DNA of 64,000 nt. It comes from Leptotrichia wadei (GTDB lineage Bacteria; Fusobacteriota; Fusobacteriia; Fusobacteriales; Leptotrichiaceae). The position numbers and the translations under genes are program-made. The DNA lies in contig NZ_AP019829.2 in the NCBI RefSeq assembly GCF_007990545.2, forward strand, positions 248,001 through 312,000, given 5' to 3'. Within the stretch, counting starts at the first letter, position 1; the number at the start of each line of letters is the position of its first letter. Below, piece by piece: positions 19,225 through 28,350 of this stretch. The notes beneath the pieces were generated by a model, which saw only the letters and a list, made by a program, of their open reading frames with translations, was not told the DNA's origin and ran no database searches.

Positions 19225-21558
19225 ATGTCAAAACGAAAAGTAAAAAATAAAATTTATGCTTTGATTATTGTGGTAACATTATTTGTATCTGTTAATAATT
19301 TGTCACAAGCTGAAGAAAAAAGCACAGTAGCTGGAATGATGCTGGCGGATAATGCAGGTAGAATATCAACCAAAGAAGAGTTAGACAATGAAGGGATTTC
19401 AGATATTAAGAGTAGATATTCTGCTGAAGAAGTGGAAATAGGTAGTGAACCAGGAAGTAAAAGAGTCAAGAGAAGCAGAAGAAATGCAGCACGTCAAGCA
19501 GCAAAGGGAAAAGGTAAAACAAATAATATATTTGAAACTGACAGGGGAACAAGAGATGATTTAAAAGTTGGTTCAATTGAAATTTCAAATTTAAAAGAAT
19601 TATCTCCAGAATTCTTATTATCAAAAATACCTGTAAAATCAGGAGATAATTATACAAATAAAGATCTTAGTGATATTTATCTTGCATTAAAGAGAACAGG
19701 ATATATATCAGATGCGAATGTTTATCCAAAAATTCGTGGAAATACTGTAAATATAATGGTTGAAGTTTCAGAAGTTGAAAATGCTGCAGCACTTGTTCAA
19801 AGAAAACAAATGCAGGAAGAAATGAAAAAAGAAACAGAATATACTGTGGCAAATGTTGATATTGAAGGATTGCAAGTTCGTAGTCAAGATAAAGAAAAAT
19901 ACTTAAAGAGTCTACCAATTAAGCCAGGAGATATTTTCATACCACAAAAGGCAGTCGATGGAGGACAAAAAATATTTGACACTGGATATTTTTCAACAGT
20001 TGAGCCAAAAATTGACAGAAAAGCAGATAATACTGTTTCTATAATTTATGAAGTGAAGGAAAATCCAGCTATTCGAAGTATTAGCTTTGAAGGAAATACA
20101 CTTTACAAGGATGCAGTACTTGAGAAGGCTTTAGGTATAAAAAAAGGTGAAATCTTAAATGGTAATTTATTAAATCCTGATGAAAATGGAATAACAAAAT
20201 TATATAATAAAGATGGATATACTGTTGCAAGAATCGAATCAATAAATGTCTCAAATGAAGGGGATATAAAAATTGGATTGACAGAAGGAGTTGTTGATTC
20301 TGTAGAATTTCTAAAAGCTTCTTCTAGAAAGGATAACGAAAGACTGTCTGAAAAACATTCGACTTTAAGAACAAAACCTTATATATTTGAAAGAGTTCAA
20401 AAAATAAAACCTGGACAAATTTTCCAAACTAAAAATATAAAGGATACAGTAGAAGAACTTTATAGAACAGGAATGTTTACGTCGATAGAGCCAGTTCTTG
20501 AAGGAAAAGAAGATGATCCAAATGCAAGAGTTGTAAAATTACTTGTGGAAGAACGTCCAACTACAACAATTAATGGAAGTATTTCCTATGGAACTTCTGT
20601 TGGGCTAGTAGGAGAGCTTAAATTGTCAGATTCAAACTTCTTGGGAAGAGGACAAGATGCTTCAATTACTTTATCAGCATCAAATAAAGGAGATAAAACA
20701 TTTGATATTAGCTGGTTTGATCCTTGGTTAAGAGGAACTGAACGTGTTCAATTGGGAGGAACAGCTTACTGGAATGTATCAGTTGATGATAATGCTGATC
20801 CAGATGAAGTGGAAAAGGTTAAGAAGATCGGAACGCGTTGGACAATTGGTAAAGGGCTTAACAGTGATCTTTATGTAAGAATGGCAGCAAGATACGATCA
20901 TTATGAAGAATTGTTCTCAAATAAAAAAGTAAATGATAGATATAACCTGTTTGCAATAGGACCGTCATTAATTTATGACACAAGAAACAACCAATATAGT
21001 CCTACAAAAGGAATCTATTCCACACTTTCCTACGAAAGAGGAGAACTTATAAATGATCCTAGAAGTTATGATCAGTTTGAAGCAGATTTAAGAGCTTATC
21101 ATAAAACATTCTTTGGTGATAAGAATGTAATGGCATATAGAGTGGCTTGGGGATCAACAGGAAGTGGAACTCCAGAAGCATTAAGATTTAGTATTGGTGG
21201 AGCAGAATCAATTCGTGGATATGATTATGGTGCATTTGACGGATATGATAAATTCCATGCAACTATTGAAAATAGAACAAAAATTAATGACACCTTACAG
21301 TTAGTAGCGTTCTTCGATATAGGAAACGCTTGGCAAAATGAGTCAAGAGATCCTCGTACTGGTAAAAAAATCTACAAACCAAACAGAAAAGATGCTCATG
21401 ACTTTAAAGATCTTAAAAAAGGTTATGGAGTTGGTGTGAGATTGAATACACCGATTGGACCGTTAAGATTTGATTATGGTTGGCCTATGGATCCTGAGAA
21501 AAAAGGTGAAAAGAAAGATAAGGGTAAATTCTACTTTAGTTTCGGACAATCATTCTAA
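19225..21558 (+). CDS. bamA: Outer-membrane protein assembly factor BamA
   Basis: 777 aa. After a signal sequence and a basic Lys/Arg-rich stretch (about 75-100) come four POTRA-like repeats: KVGSIEISNL..., VANVDIEGL..., AIRSISFEGN... and VDSVEFLKA.... The 16-strand barrel starts near RPTTTINGSISYGTS. The loop-6 motif is present as GGAESIRGYDYG, and the protein ends in FSFGQSF with terminal Phe. It is the central pore of the BAM complex that inserts outer-membrane proteins. Four rather than five POTRAs is a by-eye count. It forms an operon with tamB. Confidence 0.95.
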   Translation: MSKRKVKNKIYALIIVVTLFVSVNNLSQAEEKSTVAGMMLADNAGRISTKEELDNEGISDIKSRYSAEEVEIGSEPGSKRVKRSRRNAARQAAKGKGKTNNIFETDRGTRDDLKVGSIEISNLKELSPEFLLSKIPVKSGDNYTNKDLSDIYLALKRTGYISDANVYPKIRGNTVNIMVEVSEVENAAALVQRKQMQEEMKKETEYTVANVDIEGLQVRSQDKEKYLKSLPIKPGDIFIPQKAVDGGQKIFDTGYFSTVEPKIDRKADNTVSIIYEVKENPAIRSISFEGNTLYKDAVLEKALGIKKGEILNGNLLNPDENGITKLYNKDGYTVARIESINVSNEGDIKIGLTEGVVDSVEFLKASSRKDNERLSEKHSTLRTKPYIFERVQKIKPGQIFQTKNIKDTVEELYRTGMFTSIEPVLEGKEDDPNARVVKLLVEERPTTTINGSISYGTSVGLVGELKLSDSNFLGRGQDASITLSASNKGDKTFDISWFDPWLRGTERVQLGGTAYWNVSVDDNADPDEVEKVKKIGTRWTIGKGLNSDLYVRMAARYDHYEELFSNKKVNDRYNLFAIGPSLIYDTRNNQYSPTKGIYSTLSYERGELINDPRSYDQFEADLRAYHKTFFGDKNVMAYRVAWGSTGSGTPEALRFSIGGAESIRGYDYGAFDGYDKFHATIENRTKINDTLQLVAFFDIGNAWQNESRDPRTGKKIYKPNRKDAHDFKDLKKGYGVGVRLNTPIGPLRFDYGWPMDPEKKGEKKDKGKFYFSFGQSF

Positions 21559-21593
21559 TTTTTTCAGACAAATTAAAATAAAAAATCTAAAAA

Positions 21594-21634
21594 TATAATT
21601 ATACGGGATGATTGATTTCATCCCTATAATTTTA
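21594..21634 (+). terminator. Hairpin after bamA
   Basis: GGGATGA and TCATCCC pair around TTGAT, extended by TATAAT/ATTATA arms, followed by a mixed T-rich tail. Likely terminator of tamB-bamA. Confidence 0.7.
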
Positions 21635-21723
21635 TAAAAATTTTGTAATTAGGCTTGTCTTGAAACTAAAAGATGATAAAATAAATATTTTGATATATAA
21701 AAATGGATAAGGAGATGTTCAGA

Positions 21724-22722
21724 ATGTATGATATAAAAGAAATTACAAAATTAATTGATGGAAAAATAAATGGAAATGAAAATTTGACTTTTAAAAGATT
21801 GTCACCATTTTTTTATGCAACAGAAGAAGAATTAACTTTTGCAGCAGATGAAAAAATGTTGAAAAGTATTGATAAATGTACTGCTGGAGCGATAATTGTT
21901 CCACCATTGGAAAATTTACCGAAAAATAGAACATATATTGTGGTTGAAAAAAATCCAAGAGAACTGATGCCGGTTTTATTAAATTATTTTAAGCCAAAAA
22001 TAAAACCGTTTGAAAAGGCAATAGAAGATTCAGCGGTAATAGATGAAACTGCAAGTGTTTCTAAAATTAATACTTATATTGGACATAATGTGAAAATTGG
22101 AAAAAATGTTGTGATTTATCCGAATGTTTCAATTTTTGAAGGAACAGAAATTGGAGATGAAACAATTGTTTACTCAAATGTCACGATTAGAGAATTTTCT
22201 AAAATTGGTAAAAAATGTATTTTTCAGCCAGGAGCAGTTATCGGGTCTGATGGATTTGGATACATAAAAGTAAAAGATAACAACGTGAAAATTGAACAAA
22301 TTGGGCATGTTATCTTGGAAGATGAAGTGGAAATTGGAGCGAATACTTGTGTTGATAGAGGAGCAATTGGAGATACGATTATAAAAAGAGGTACAAAGAT
22401 TGATAATTTAGTTCACATTGCTCATAATGATATAATTGGTTCTAACTGTTTTATTATTGCACAAGTGGGAATTTCTGGAAGTGTTGAAGTAGGAGATAAT
22501 ACAACACTTGCAGGACAAGTTGGAGTAGCAGGACACTTAAAAATCGGAAATAATGTTATAATTGCTGCGAAATCAGGTGTTACGAATGATGTTCCCGATG
22601 GAAAACAAATGTCTGGATATCCATTAAGAGACCACATGGACGATCTGAGAATAAAAATGTCAATGGGAAAAGTACCTGAACTTGTAAAAAGAGTTAGAAA
22701 GTTAGAAAAAATAATAAAATAA
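21724..22722 (+). CDS. lpxD: UDP-3-O-acylglucosamine N-acyltransferase
   Basis: About 332 aa. An N-terminal uridine-binding domain (about 1-100) is followed by a left-handed beta-helix of hexapeptide repeats ([19 protein letters not shown] and so on) and a C-terminal helix. The catalytic histidine lies in [10 protein letters not shown]. Adds the N-linked acyl chain during lipid A synthesis, showing that the organism makes LPS. ATG codons at 21703 and 21715 are also in frame, but GGAG at 21711-21714 is correctly spaced only for 21724. Confidence 0.94.
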   Translation: MYDIKEITKLIDGKINGNENLTFKRLSPFFYATEEELTFAADEKMLKSIDKCTAGAIIVPPLENLPKNRTYIVVEKNPRELMPVLLNYFKPKIKPFEKAIEDSAVIDETASVSKINTYIGHNVKIGKNVVIYPNVSIFEGTEIGDETIVYSNVTIREFSKIGKKCIFQPGAVIGSDGFGYIKVKDNNVKIEQIGHVILEDEVEIGANTCVDRGAIGDTIIKRGTKIDNLVHIAHNDIIGSNCFIIAQVGISGSVEVGDNTTLAGQVGVAGHLKIGNNVIIAAKSGVTNDVPDGKQMSGYPLRDHMDDLRIKMSMGKVPELVKRVRKLEKIIK

Positions 22723-22758
22723 ATTTATGATACTATTTGCCAAAATTTCAAAACTCCC

Positions 22759-22787
22759 TTGACTTATTAATTCAAATGATGTATTAT
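22759..22787 (+). promoter_or_regulatory. Sigma-70 promoter of the lipoprotein gene at 22840
   Basis: -35 TTGACT (22759-22764), 17-bp spacer, -10 TATTAT (22782-22787). The start codon is about 53 bp beyond the -10 box. Confidence 0.65.
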
Positions 22788-22839
22788 TAAATAATAAAGA
22801 ACAAATTATATTATAAATAGAAAGAGAAGGGAGTTATAG

Positions 22840-23484
22840 ATGAAAAAATTATTACTAGGAATTTTTATGCTTTTATGTTTAGTTAGCTGTGGATCAGGAC
22901 CTAGTGACACAGTTTCAAAATTTATTAATAACATAAAGGCGGGTAAGCCAAAAGAGGCAGCAAAGTATGCTATTGACGATGGTTTTGAAGGAAATTTAGA
23001 AGTAACTTATACTAATAAAACTCAAGAATTACTTTTTAAAACATTGTTAAAAAATCTTGAATATAAGATAATTGGAACGGAAAAACAAGATAGCGATACT
23101 ACTATTGTAACTGTGGAAGTGACAAATTTAGATGTACAAAAAGTATTTTTACAAGTTTTCCAAAAAATGTCACAAGAAGTTTTTACAAACAAAGATTCTA
23201 AACCACTTTCAGCTGAAGAAAGATTTAAACAGGAACTTGAAGCAAAAGATAAGCCAAAAATAAAAAATACAACTAAATTTGTAGTTAAAAAGACTCCACA
23301 AGGGGAAAAAGTAGTGGTAACTGCTGAAAATGTTGATGTGTTACTTGGAAAACTTAATACGACATTATTAAATTTGGGTAATCTTGGAAAAACTGATGAA
23401 GAAACATCAGTAGAATTACCAGAAACAGGACCTTCAACAGGAATATCGCAAAAGCCAGAAGAACTTAGAAATCAAAATAAATAA
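22840..23484 (+). CDS. Lipoprotein, DUF4878-like
   Basis: 214 aa with a lipobox (LCLVSC, Cys at about residue 17) after a short hydrophobic segment. The mature part begins GPSDTVSKFINNIKAGKPKEAAKYA, the small helical-plus-sheet pattern of NTF2-like lipoproteins such as DUF4878. The C-terminus is a flexible Pro/Glu-rich tail. It is probably anchored in the periplasm; no function can be assigned. Own promoter and terminator make it monocistronic. Confidence 0.75.
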   Translation: MKKLLLGIFMLLCLVSCGSGPSDTVSKFINNIKAGKPKEAAKYAIDDGFEGNLEVTYTNKTQELLFKTLLKNLEYKIIGTEKQDSDTTIVTVEVTNLDVQKVFLQVFQKMSQEVFTNKDSKPLSAEERFKQELEAKDKPKIKNTTKFVVKKTPQGEKVVVTAENVDVLLGKLNTTLLNLGNLGKTDEETSVELPETGPSTGISQKPEELRNQNK

Positions 23485-23501
23485 AAAATCTAGTATTAAA
23501 A

Positions 23502-23548
23502 AACAATCTTTCTTTTATTATATATTTTAAAAGTTTGGTTGTTTTTTT
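23502..23548 (+). terminator. Terminator after the lipoprotein gene
   Basis: AACAATC (23502-23508) pairs with GGTTGTT (23537-23543), with one G-U pair, followed by seven or more Ts. The remainder of the 400-bp gap to 23885 holds the promoter and structured leader listed next. Confidence 0.6.
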
Positions 23549-23724
23549 ATTTTCCAAAGAAAAAAATAAATATATATAAATTTGTTTATAAGAGTAATAA
23601 TGTATAATAAATTATCATTTAAAGTTAATAACTTATAAAATGATAAATGCTATATTTAAAAATTTTCAACAAGAATTAAAAGGAAATCTTTTTTCTATAT
23701 AATAGAAAATAAGTTAACAAGGTG

Positions 23725-23753
23725 TTGATAAAATAGTAAAAATATAGTATAAT
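23725..23753 (+). promoter_or_regulatory. Sigma-70 promoter reading into the right-end-like leader
   Basis: -35 TTGATA (23725-23730), 17-bp spacer, perfect -10 TATAAT (23748-23753). Transcription should begin near 23760, exactly where the IS605-like structured block starts. Confidence 0.75.
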
Positions 23754-23760
23754 ATTATTA

Positions 23761-23855
23761 CAGGGTATGAACTACCCATAGAGCCTTTAGAATATGTAAA
23801 AAAATTATATTTCTTAAGGAAGTTCCTGTTTCTATAAATGGGAGCAGTTCAAAGG
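23761..23855 (+). ncRNA. IS605 right-end/omega-RNA-like leader, copy C
   Basis: Same three-hairpin plan as 972-1070, but diverged with pairing kept: GGGTA 23763-23767 with TACCC 23773-23777; CCTTTAG 23784-23790 with CTTAAGG 23813-23819; CCTGTTT 23825-23831 with AAATGGG 23836-23842 using G-U pairs. It ends GGGAGCAGTTCAA, close to the GGGAGTAGTTCAC of the IS end. A strong promoter begins just before it, so it forms the 5' untranslated region of the beta-barrel gene at 23885. Confidence 0.65.
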
Positions 23856-23884
23856 AGATTTCTAGAAAAGAAAGGTGATTAATT

Positions 23885-24481
23885 ATGAAAAAAACATTAA
23901 TTGGTTTATTCTTAGTTTTAGGTGCAGCTTCATTTGCAGATGCAGGAAAAATAGAAGCTAGAGGTGGAATAGACCTTGGTGGACAATACCATTATGGAAA
24001 AGATTGGAAAAATCAAAAAACTAAAAACAGTTCAGGAGAAGTTGGAATTGAATACAGAAATGAAGTAGCTCCTGGATTAGAAATTGGTGGAGGTACTGCT
24101 TTCCAATTCCACAAAGATTTGAAAGATAAAGTAAATGGACAAAACGAAAAAAACTTTAATTCTATTCCAGTGTATACAACAGCTAAATATACTTTTGATA
24201 CACAAACAGTTGTAAAACCTTATGTTAAAGGTGATTTAGGATATTCATTTAATAATGGAAATCACGACTATGGTTCTTTAGGAAAATTCACAGCTAAAAA
24301 TGGATTATACTATGGAGTTGGTGGAGGAGTTAACTTCAACAATGTAAACGTAGAACTTATGTATAAAGAAAATCAAGGTGAATACAAATATGAAGGACCT
24401 TTAAGAGCTTCTAAAAAATATGATGCTAACTACAGAAGAGTATCTCTTGGTGTAGGTTATGATTTCAATTTAGGAGATTAA
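23885..24481 (+). CDS. Small outer-membrane beta-barrel protein
   Basis: 198 aa. Signal peptide KKTLIGLFLVLGAASFADA, then about eight amphipathic beta-strands rich in Gly and Tyr (KIEARGGIDLGGQYHYG, LEIGGGTAFQF, VKPYVKGDLGYSF, LYYGVGGGVNF, RRVSLGVGYDFNLGD). The size and strand count suggest an eight-stranded OmpA/OmpW-like barrel. No ligand is predictable. Its leader carries the IS605-like structured RNA, and AAAGGTGA serves as Shine-Dalgarno. Confidence 0.78.
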   Translation: MKKTLIGLFLVLGAASFADAGKIEARGGIDLGGQYHYGKDWKNQKTKNSSGEVGIEYRNEVAPGLEIGGGTAFQFHKDLKDKVNGQNEKNFNSIPVYTTAKYTFDTQTVVKPYVKGDLGYSFNNGNHDYGSLGKFTAKNGLYYGVGGGVNFNNVNVELMYKENQGEYKYEGPLRASKKYDANYRRVSLGVGYDFNLGD

Positions 24482-24521
24482 TAATAGTTTAGTATTTTAA
24501 TAACAAAAAAAATAATTTTTT

Positions 24522-24549
24522 ACTACTACGAAATGTAGTAGTTTTTTTT
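24522..24549 (+). terminator. Terminator after the small beta-barrel gene
   Basis: ACTACTAC (24522-24529) and GTAGTAGT (24535-24542) form a perfect stem followed by a run of Ts. Confidence 0.85.
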
Positions 24550-24736
24550 GTATAAATTTTTAAAAATAATTTCAATTCTTTATTTTTTTGTGATATAATA
24601 ATAAACATAAATAAGTGTATAAATAATTTTTGCTATTTTCCATTTGAATAGCGGGTTTATTATAAATTTTTTTTAAAAAACAAATAAAATATATTTAAAT
24701 GGAGTTTAGCATTAAAATAGAAAGGAAGATGACGAT

Positions 24737-25849
24737 ATGAGAAAAGTATTTTTAATGATGCTATTAGCTACAGTGTTTATTGTTGGATGCGGTAAAAAGG
24801 CTAATGATGGCAATGTCATAAAAATTGGAGTTATTGCGCCGCTTACTGGGAATTATGCACAATATGGAGTAGCGGTAAAAGAAGGTGTGGAACTGAAGGT
24901 TGATGCTATTAACGATGCAGGTGGAATCAATGGGAAAAAAATCGAACTTGTAACTGCAGATAGTAAAGGAGATGTTCAAGAAGCAGTAAATGCCTTTAAA
25001 AAGATGGTTTCACAAGATAAGGTTAATGTTGTGATTGGAGAAGTTGTATCAGCTACTTCACAAGCTATTTCAGGACTTGCGCAACAGGCAAAAGTACCTT
25101 TAATTTCAGCAACAGCTACAAGCCTTGATGTTACAAAGGGAAAAGATTTTGTATTTAGAACAACATTTACAGATCCTTATCAAGGAACTGCCACTGCGAA
25201 ATATGCAAAATCTAAAGGCATAAAATCAATTGCAATATTGACAAACTCTTCAAATGACTATTCTGTAGGAATTGCAAATGCATTTAAGGCACAAGCTGCA
25301 AAAGATGGAATAACTATTACTGAAGAAAAATATACAAACGATGATAAAGACTTTAAAGCGATTTTGACAAAAGTAAAAGGACAAAATCCACAAGCTATTT
25401 TTATACCTGATTATTACAATACAATTGGGCTTATTATCTCACAAGCTAAAGATTTGGGAATTAATGCACAGTATCTTGGTGGAGATGGATGGGATGGAAT
25501 CCAGACTAATTTTGGAAAGGTTGCAGAAGGAGCAATTTTTGCAAGTCAATTTTCTCCAGATGACAAGGCTGAAAATGTTCAGAAATTTATGAAGGCTTAC
25601 AAGGCTAAATATAACAAAGAGCCAATAATGTTTGCGGCACTTGGTTATGATACTGTGCAAATTGTAGAAACTGCTCTAAAATCTACGAAAGATATGTCTG
25701 GAGCATCTATAAGAGAAGCTATGAATAATGTAGGCGGTATAGATTTGATAACTGGTAAATTAAAATTTGATGCTGATAGAAATCCTGAAAAGGCAGTTAC
25801 ATTTATCCAAGTAAAAGGTGGAAAACTTACATTAAAGGAAAAATTCTAA
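24737..25849 (+). CDS. livJ: Branched-chain amino-acid ABC transporter substrate-binding lipoprotein, copy 1
   Basis: 370 aa with a lipobox (IVGC). It has the type I periplasmic-binding fold of LivJ/LivK: IKIGVIAPLTGNYAQYG, then AGGINGKKIELVTADSKGD, IGEVVSATSQAISGLAQQAKVPLISATAT, IPDYYNTIGLIISQAKDLGI and AALGYDTVQIV. Delivers Leu/Ile/Val or related amino acids to the LivHMGF transporter encoded downstream. The gene at 25931 is a close paralog. Confidence 0.93.
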   Translation: MRKVFLMMLLATVFIVGCGKKANDGNVIKIGVIAPLTGNYAQYGVAVKEGVELKVDAINDAGGINGKKIELVTADSKGDVQEAVNAFKKMVSQDKVNVVIGEVVSATSQAISGLAQQAKVPLISATATSLDVTKGKDFVFRTTFTDPYQGTATAKYAKSKGIKSIAILTNSSNDYSVGIANAFKAQAAKDGITITEEKYTNDDKDFKAILTKVKGQNPQAIFIPDYYNTIGLIISQAKDLGINAQYLGGDGWDGIQTNFGKVAEGAIFASQFSPDDKAENVQKFMKAYKAKYNKEPIMFAALGYDTVQIVETALKSTKDMSGASIREAMNNVGGIDLITGKLKFDADRNPEKAVTFIQVKGGKLTLKEKF

Positions 25850-25930
25850 AAGTAAAAAAATTCAAGAAAATAAAAAATTTTAAGTAAGTTATTTTGAATA
25901 TAAAAATAAATTTTGTAAAGGAGAACAATT

Positions 25931-27049
25931 ATGAAAAAGACATTATTTTTAATTTCATTATTGGCATTATTTGTATTTAGCTGCGGAGCTAAAACTGCAA
26001 AAGATAAAAATGTTATAAAAGTCGGTGTTATTGGAGCTTTGACTGGAAATGTAGCGCAATATGGAACAAGTACAATTAATGGATTTAAGTTAAAAGTAAA
26101 GGAAATAAATGCCGCTGGTGGAATTAACGGTAAAAAAATCGAACTTGTTGTGGCAGATAGTAAGGGAGATGCACAGGAAGCAATCAATGCATTTAAAAAA
26201 ATGGTTTCACAAGATAAAATTGATATTTTTATGGGAGAAGTTACATCTGGACCATCTCTTGCAATTGCACCGCTTGCGCAACAAGCAAAAGTTCCTATGA
26301 TTACAGCAACTGGAACTGCATTTGATATTACAAAGGATAAGGATTTTGTATTTAGAACAACATTTACAGATCCTTATCAGGGTGTTGTTGTTGCAAAATA
26401 TGCAAAATCTAAAGGCTATAAAAATGTTACAGTATTGACTAATACAGGTAGTGATTATTCAGTTGGACTTGCAAATGCGTTTAAGGAACAAGCTAAAAAA
26501 GAAGGAATTCAGGTTAAAGAAGAACAATATACTGCAGATGATAAAGATTTTAGAGCATTACTTACAAAAGTAAAAGGATATAATCCTGAGGTAATTTTTG
26601 TACCTGATTATTACAATACTATTGGATTAATTTTGACACAATCAAAAGATCTTGGAATAAATGCCCAATTTATGGGTGGAGATGGATGGGATGGAATCCA
26701 AACTAACTTTGGAAAAGTTGCTAATGGAGCAATTTTTGCAAGTCAATTTGCGCCAGATGATCCTGATCAAAATGTTCAAAAGTTCATTACTTCATATAAA
26801 AATGAATATAAAACTGATCCGATTATTTTTGCGGCTTTAGGATACGATACTGGAACAATTTTAGAAACTGCATTGAAAAATGTAAAAGATCTTTCTTCAA
26901 AAGATGAAATTAAAGATGCAATTAAGAACTTTAATGGAACAAACCTTGTTACAGGCTCATTAAAATATGATTCAGAAAGAAATCCTGAAAAGAAAGTTAC
27001 ATTTATTGAAGTAAAAAATGGAAAACTTACATTAAAAGAAAAATTCTAG
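25931..27049 (+). CDS. livJ: Branched-chain amino-acid ABC transporter substrate-binding lipoprotein, copy 2
   Basis: 372 aa, lipobox FSCG. It parallels copy 1 along its whole length (DSKGDAQEAINAFKKMVSQ, FMGEVTSGPSLAIAPLAQQ, PDYYNTIGLILTQSKDLGI, GGDGWDGIQTNFGKVA) but differs at likely binding-site and surface positions, so the ligand range may differ. It lies 81 bp after copy 1 with its own Shine-Dalgarno (AAAGGAGAA); the pair look like a tandem duplication. A hairpin and a terminator separate it from livH. Confidence 0.93.
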   Translation: MKKTLFLISLLALFVFSCGAKTAKDKNVIKVGVIGALTGNVAQYGTSTINGFKLKVKEINAAGGINGKKIELVVADSKGDAQEAINAFKKMVSQDKIDIFMGEVTSGPSLAIAPLAQQAKVPMITATGTAFDITKDKDFVFRTTFTDPYQGVVVAKYAKSKGYKNVTVLTNTGSDYSVGLANAFKEQAKKEGIQVKEEQYTADDKDFRALLTKVKGYNPEVIFVPDYYNTIGLILTQSKDLGINAQFMGGDGWDGIQTNFGKVANGAIFASQFAPDDPDQNVQKFITSYKNEYKTDPIIFAALGYDTGTILETALKNVKDLSSKDEIKDAIKNFNGTNLVTGSLKYDSERNPEKKVTFIEVKNGKLTLKEKF

Positions 27050-27111
27050 AATAATAGAATTATTCATAAATTTAGAAAAATTTAAAATTTAATAAAGTAA
27101 ATGTTTTGAAG

Positions 27112-27131
27112 CAAGGGGTTTTTACCCCTTG
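27112..27131. terminator. CAAGGGG-loop-CCCCTTG hairpin, copy b
   Basis: CAAGGGG (27112-27118) pairs with CCCCTTG (27125-27131) around TTTTTA. It lies 60 bp after the second binding-protein gene. Confidence 0.6.
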
Positions 27132-27190
27132 TTAAAATAAAAAATTAAATTATCGAATACATCTAAATGTGAAAAATAATAATTATTATA

Positions 27191-27243
27191 AAGTTCGGTT
27201 GTTAGGGATTTTTTCTTTCTTCTAACAATCGAGAACTTTTTTT
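27191..27243 (+). terminator. Strong terminator before livH
   Basis: AAGTTC...TTGTTAG (27191-27205) pairs with CTAACAA...GAACTT (27222-27238) and is followed by Ts. The rest of the 390-bp gap to livH is AT-rich and must hold the livH promoter, which was not identified with confidence. Confidence 0.75.
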
Positions 27244-27438
27244 ATCAAGAGTTTTTATTTAAGAATTTAAAATAAATTAATGAAATTTAGTAAATAAAAA
27301 TATACGTAAGCAACTTTAAGATTATATAAAAGTTTGAATAAAATTAAATATAGTTTTTAGGTTGCCTAAGTATTAAATTAAAAGGAAATATAAAATAAAA
27401 ATGAACTGTATAAGTAGAAAGTATAGGAGTTTAAAATT

Positions 27439-28335
27439 ATGTTAAAGAGTTTTATCGAGCAAACTATTAACGGACTGCAAACTGGAAGTATTTATGCCCT
27501 GATTGCTTTGGGGTACACAATGGTTTACGGTATCGTTAAACTTATAAATTTTGCACATGGTGATATACTTATGGTGGGAGCTTATGCCACACTTATTGCT
27601 GTGTCAAATGGGATGCCATTAATACTGGCTATTACTTTATCAATCGTTTTGTGTGCTATTTTGGGAGTTGTAATTGACTTTTTTGCATATCGTCCAATTA
27701 GGAATGCACCTAAGATTTCGGCATTAATTACAGCGATTGGAATGAGTTTTTTATTAGAAAGTCTGGCACTTATAATATTTGGTGCAAATCCAAAAGTTAT
27801 TGATCCAAAATATATACCAGCATTTTTATCAAATGATAATAAAATGAAGCTAGGATTTTTACAAATTAGCACACTTACAATATTTGTAATTGCAATTACA
27901 GTAATATGTATGGTGGCTTTAAACTTATTTATTAAAAAGACAAAATTAGGAAAAGCTACAAGGGCGGTTTCACAAGATACAGGAGCGGCACAGCTTATGG
28001 GAATTAATGTAAATAAAACTATTGCCATAACATTTGCAATTGGTTCTGGACTTGGTGCATTAGGTGGAGCATTATATGCGATTGTTTATCCGCAAATTGA
28101 GCCATATATGGGAATGTTGCCTGGACTAAAGGCGTTTATTGCAGCTGTATTTGGAGGCATTGGAAGTATTCCTGGAGCTATGGTTGGTGGATATGTCTTA
28201 GGACTGCTTGAAGCGTATGTAAAAGGTTCATCGCTTACAACTTGGGCAAATCCGATTGTATTTGGTGTGCTTATATTAATATTAATTTTTAGACCAAATG
28301 GATTGTTTGGGAAAAATATGAAGGAAAAAGTATAA
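27439..28335 (+). CDS. livH: Branched-chain amino-acid ABC transporter permease LivH
   Basis: 298 aa integral membrane protein with about eight hydrophobic segments. Family signatures are NGLQTGSIYALIALGYTMVYGIVKLINFAHGD at the N-terminus and the coupling-loop region ATRAVSQDTGAAQLMGINVNKT. Forms the membrane channel with LivM. First gene of livHMGF; its stop (28333-28335) directly abuts the livM region. Confidence 0.95.
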   Translation: MLKSFIEQTINGLQTGSIYALIALGYTMVYGIVKLINFAHGDILMVGAYATLIAVSNGMPLILAITLSIVLCAILGVVIDFFAYRPIRNAPKISALITAIGMSFLLESLALIIFGANPKVIDPKYIPAFLSNDNKMKLGFLQISTLTIFVIAITVICMVALNLFIKKTKLGKATRAVSQDTGAAQLMGINVNKTIAITFAIGSGLGALGGALYAIVYPQIEPYMGMLPGLKAFIAAVFGGIGSIPGAMVGGYVLGLLEAYVKGSSLTTWANPIVFGVLILILIFRPNGLFGKNMKEKV

Positions 28336-28350
28336 TTGGAAGGGAGGAAG

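Noticed and set aside
23761-23855. Metabolite riboswitch in the leader of the beta-barrel gene
   Set aside because: The three-hairpin plan and the GGGAGCAGTTCAA end match the IS605 right end far better than any riboswitch class I can recall, and no terminator or sequestered Shine-Dalgarno alternative fold was evident.
27582-28028. 148-codon minus-strand frame over livH
   Set aside because: Antisense to a recognised permease; its apparent hydrophobic segments mirror those of livH.
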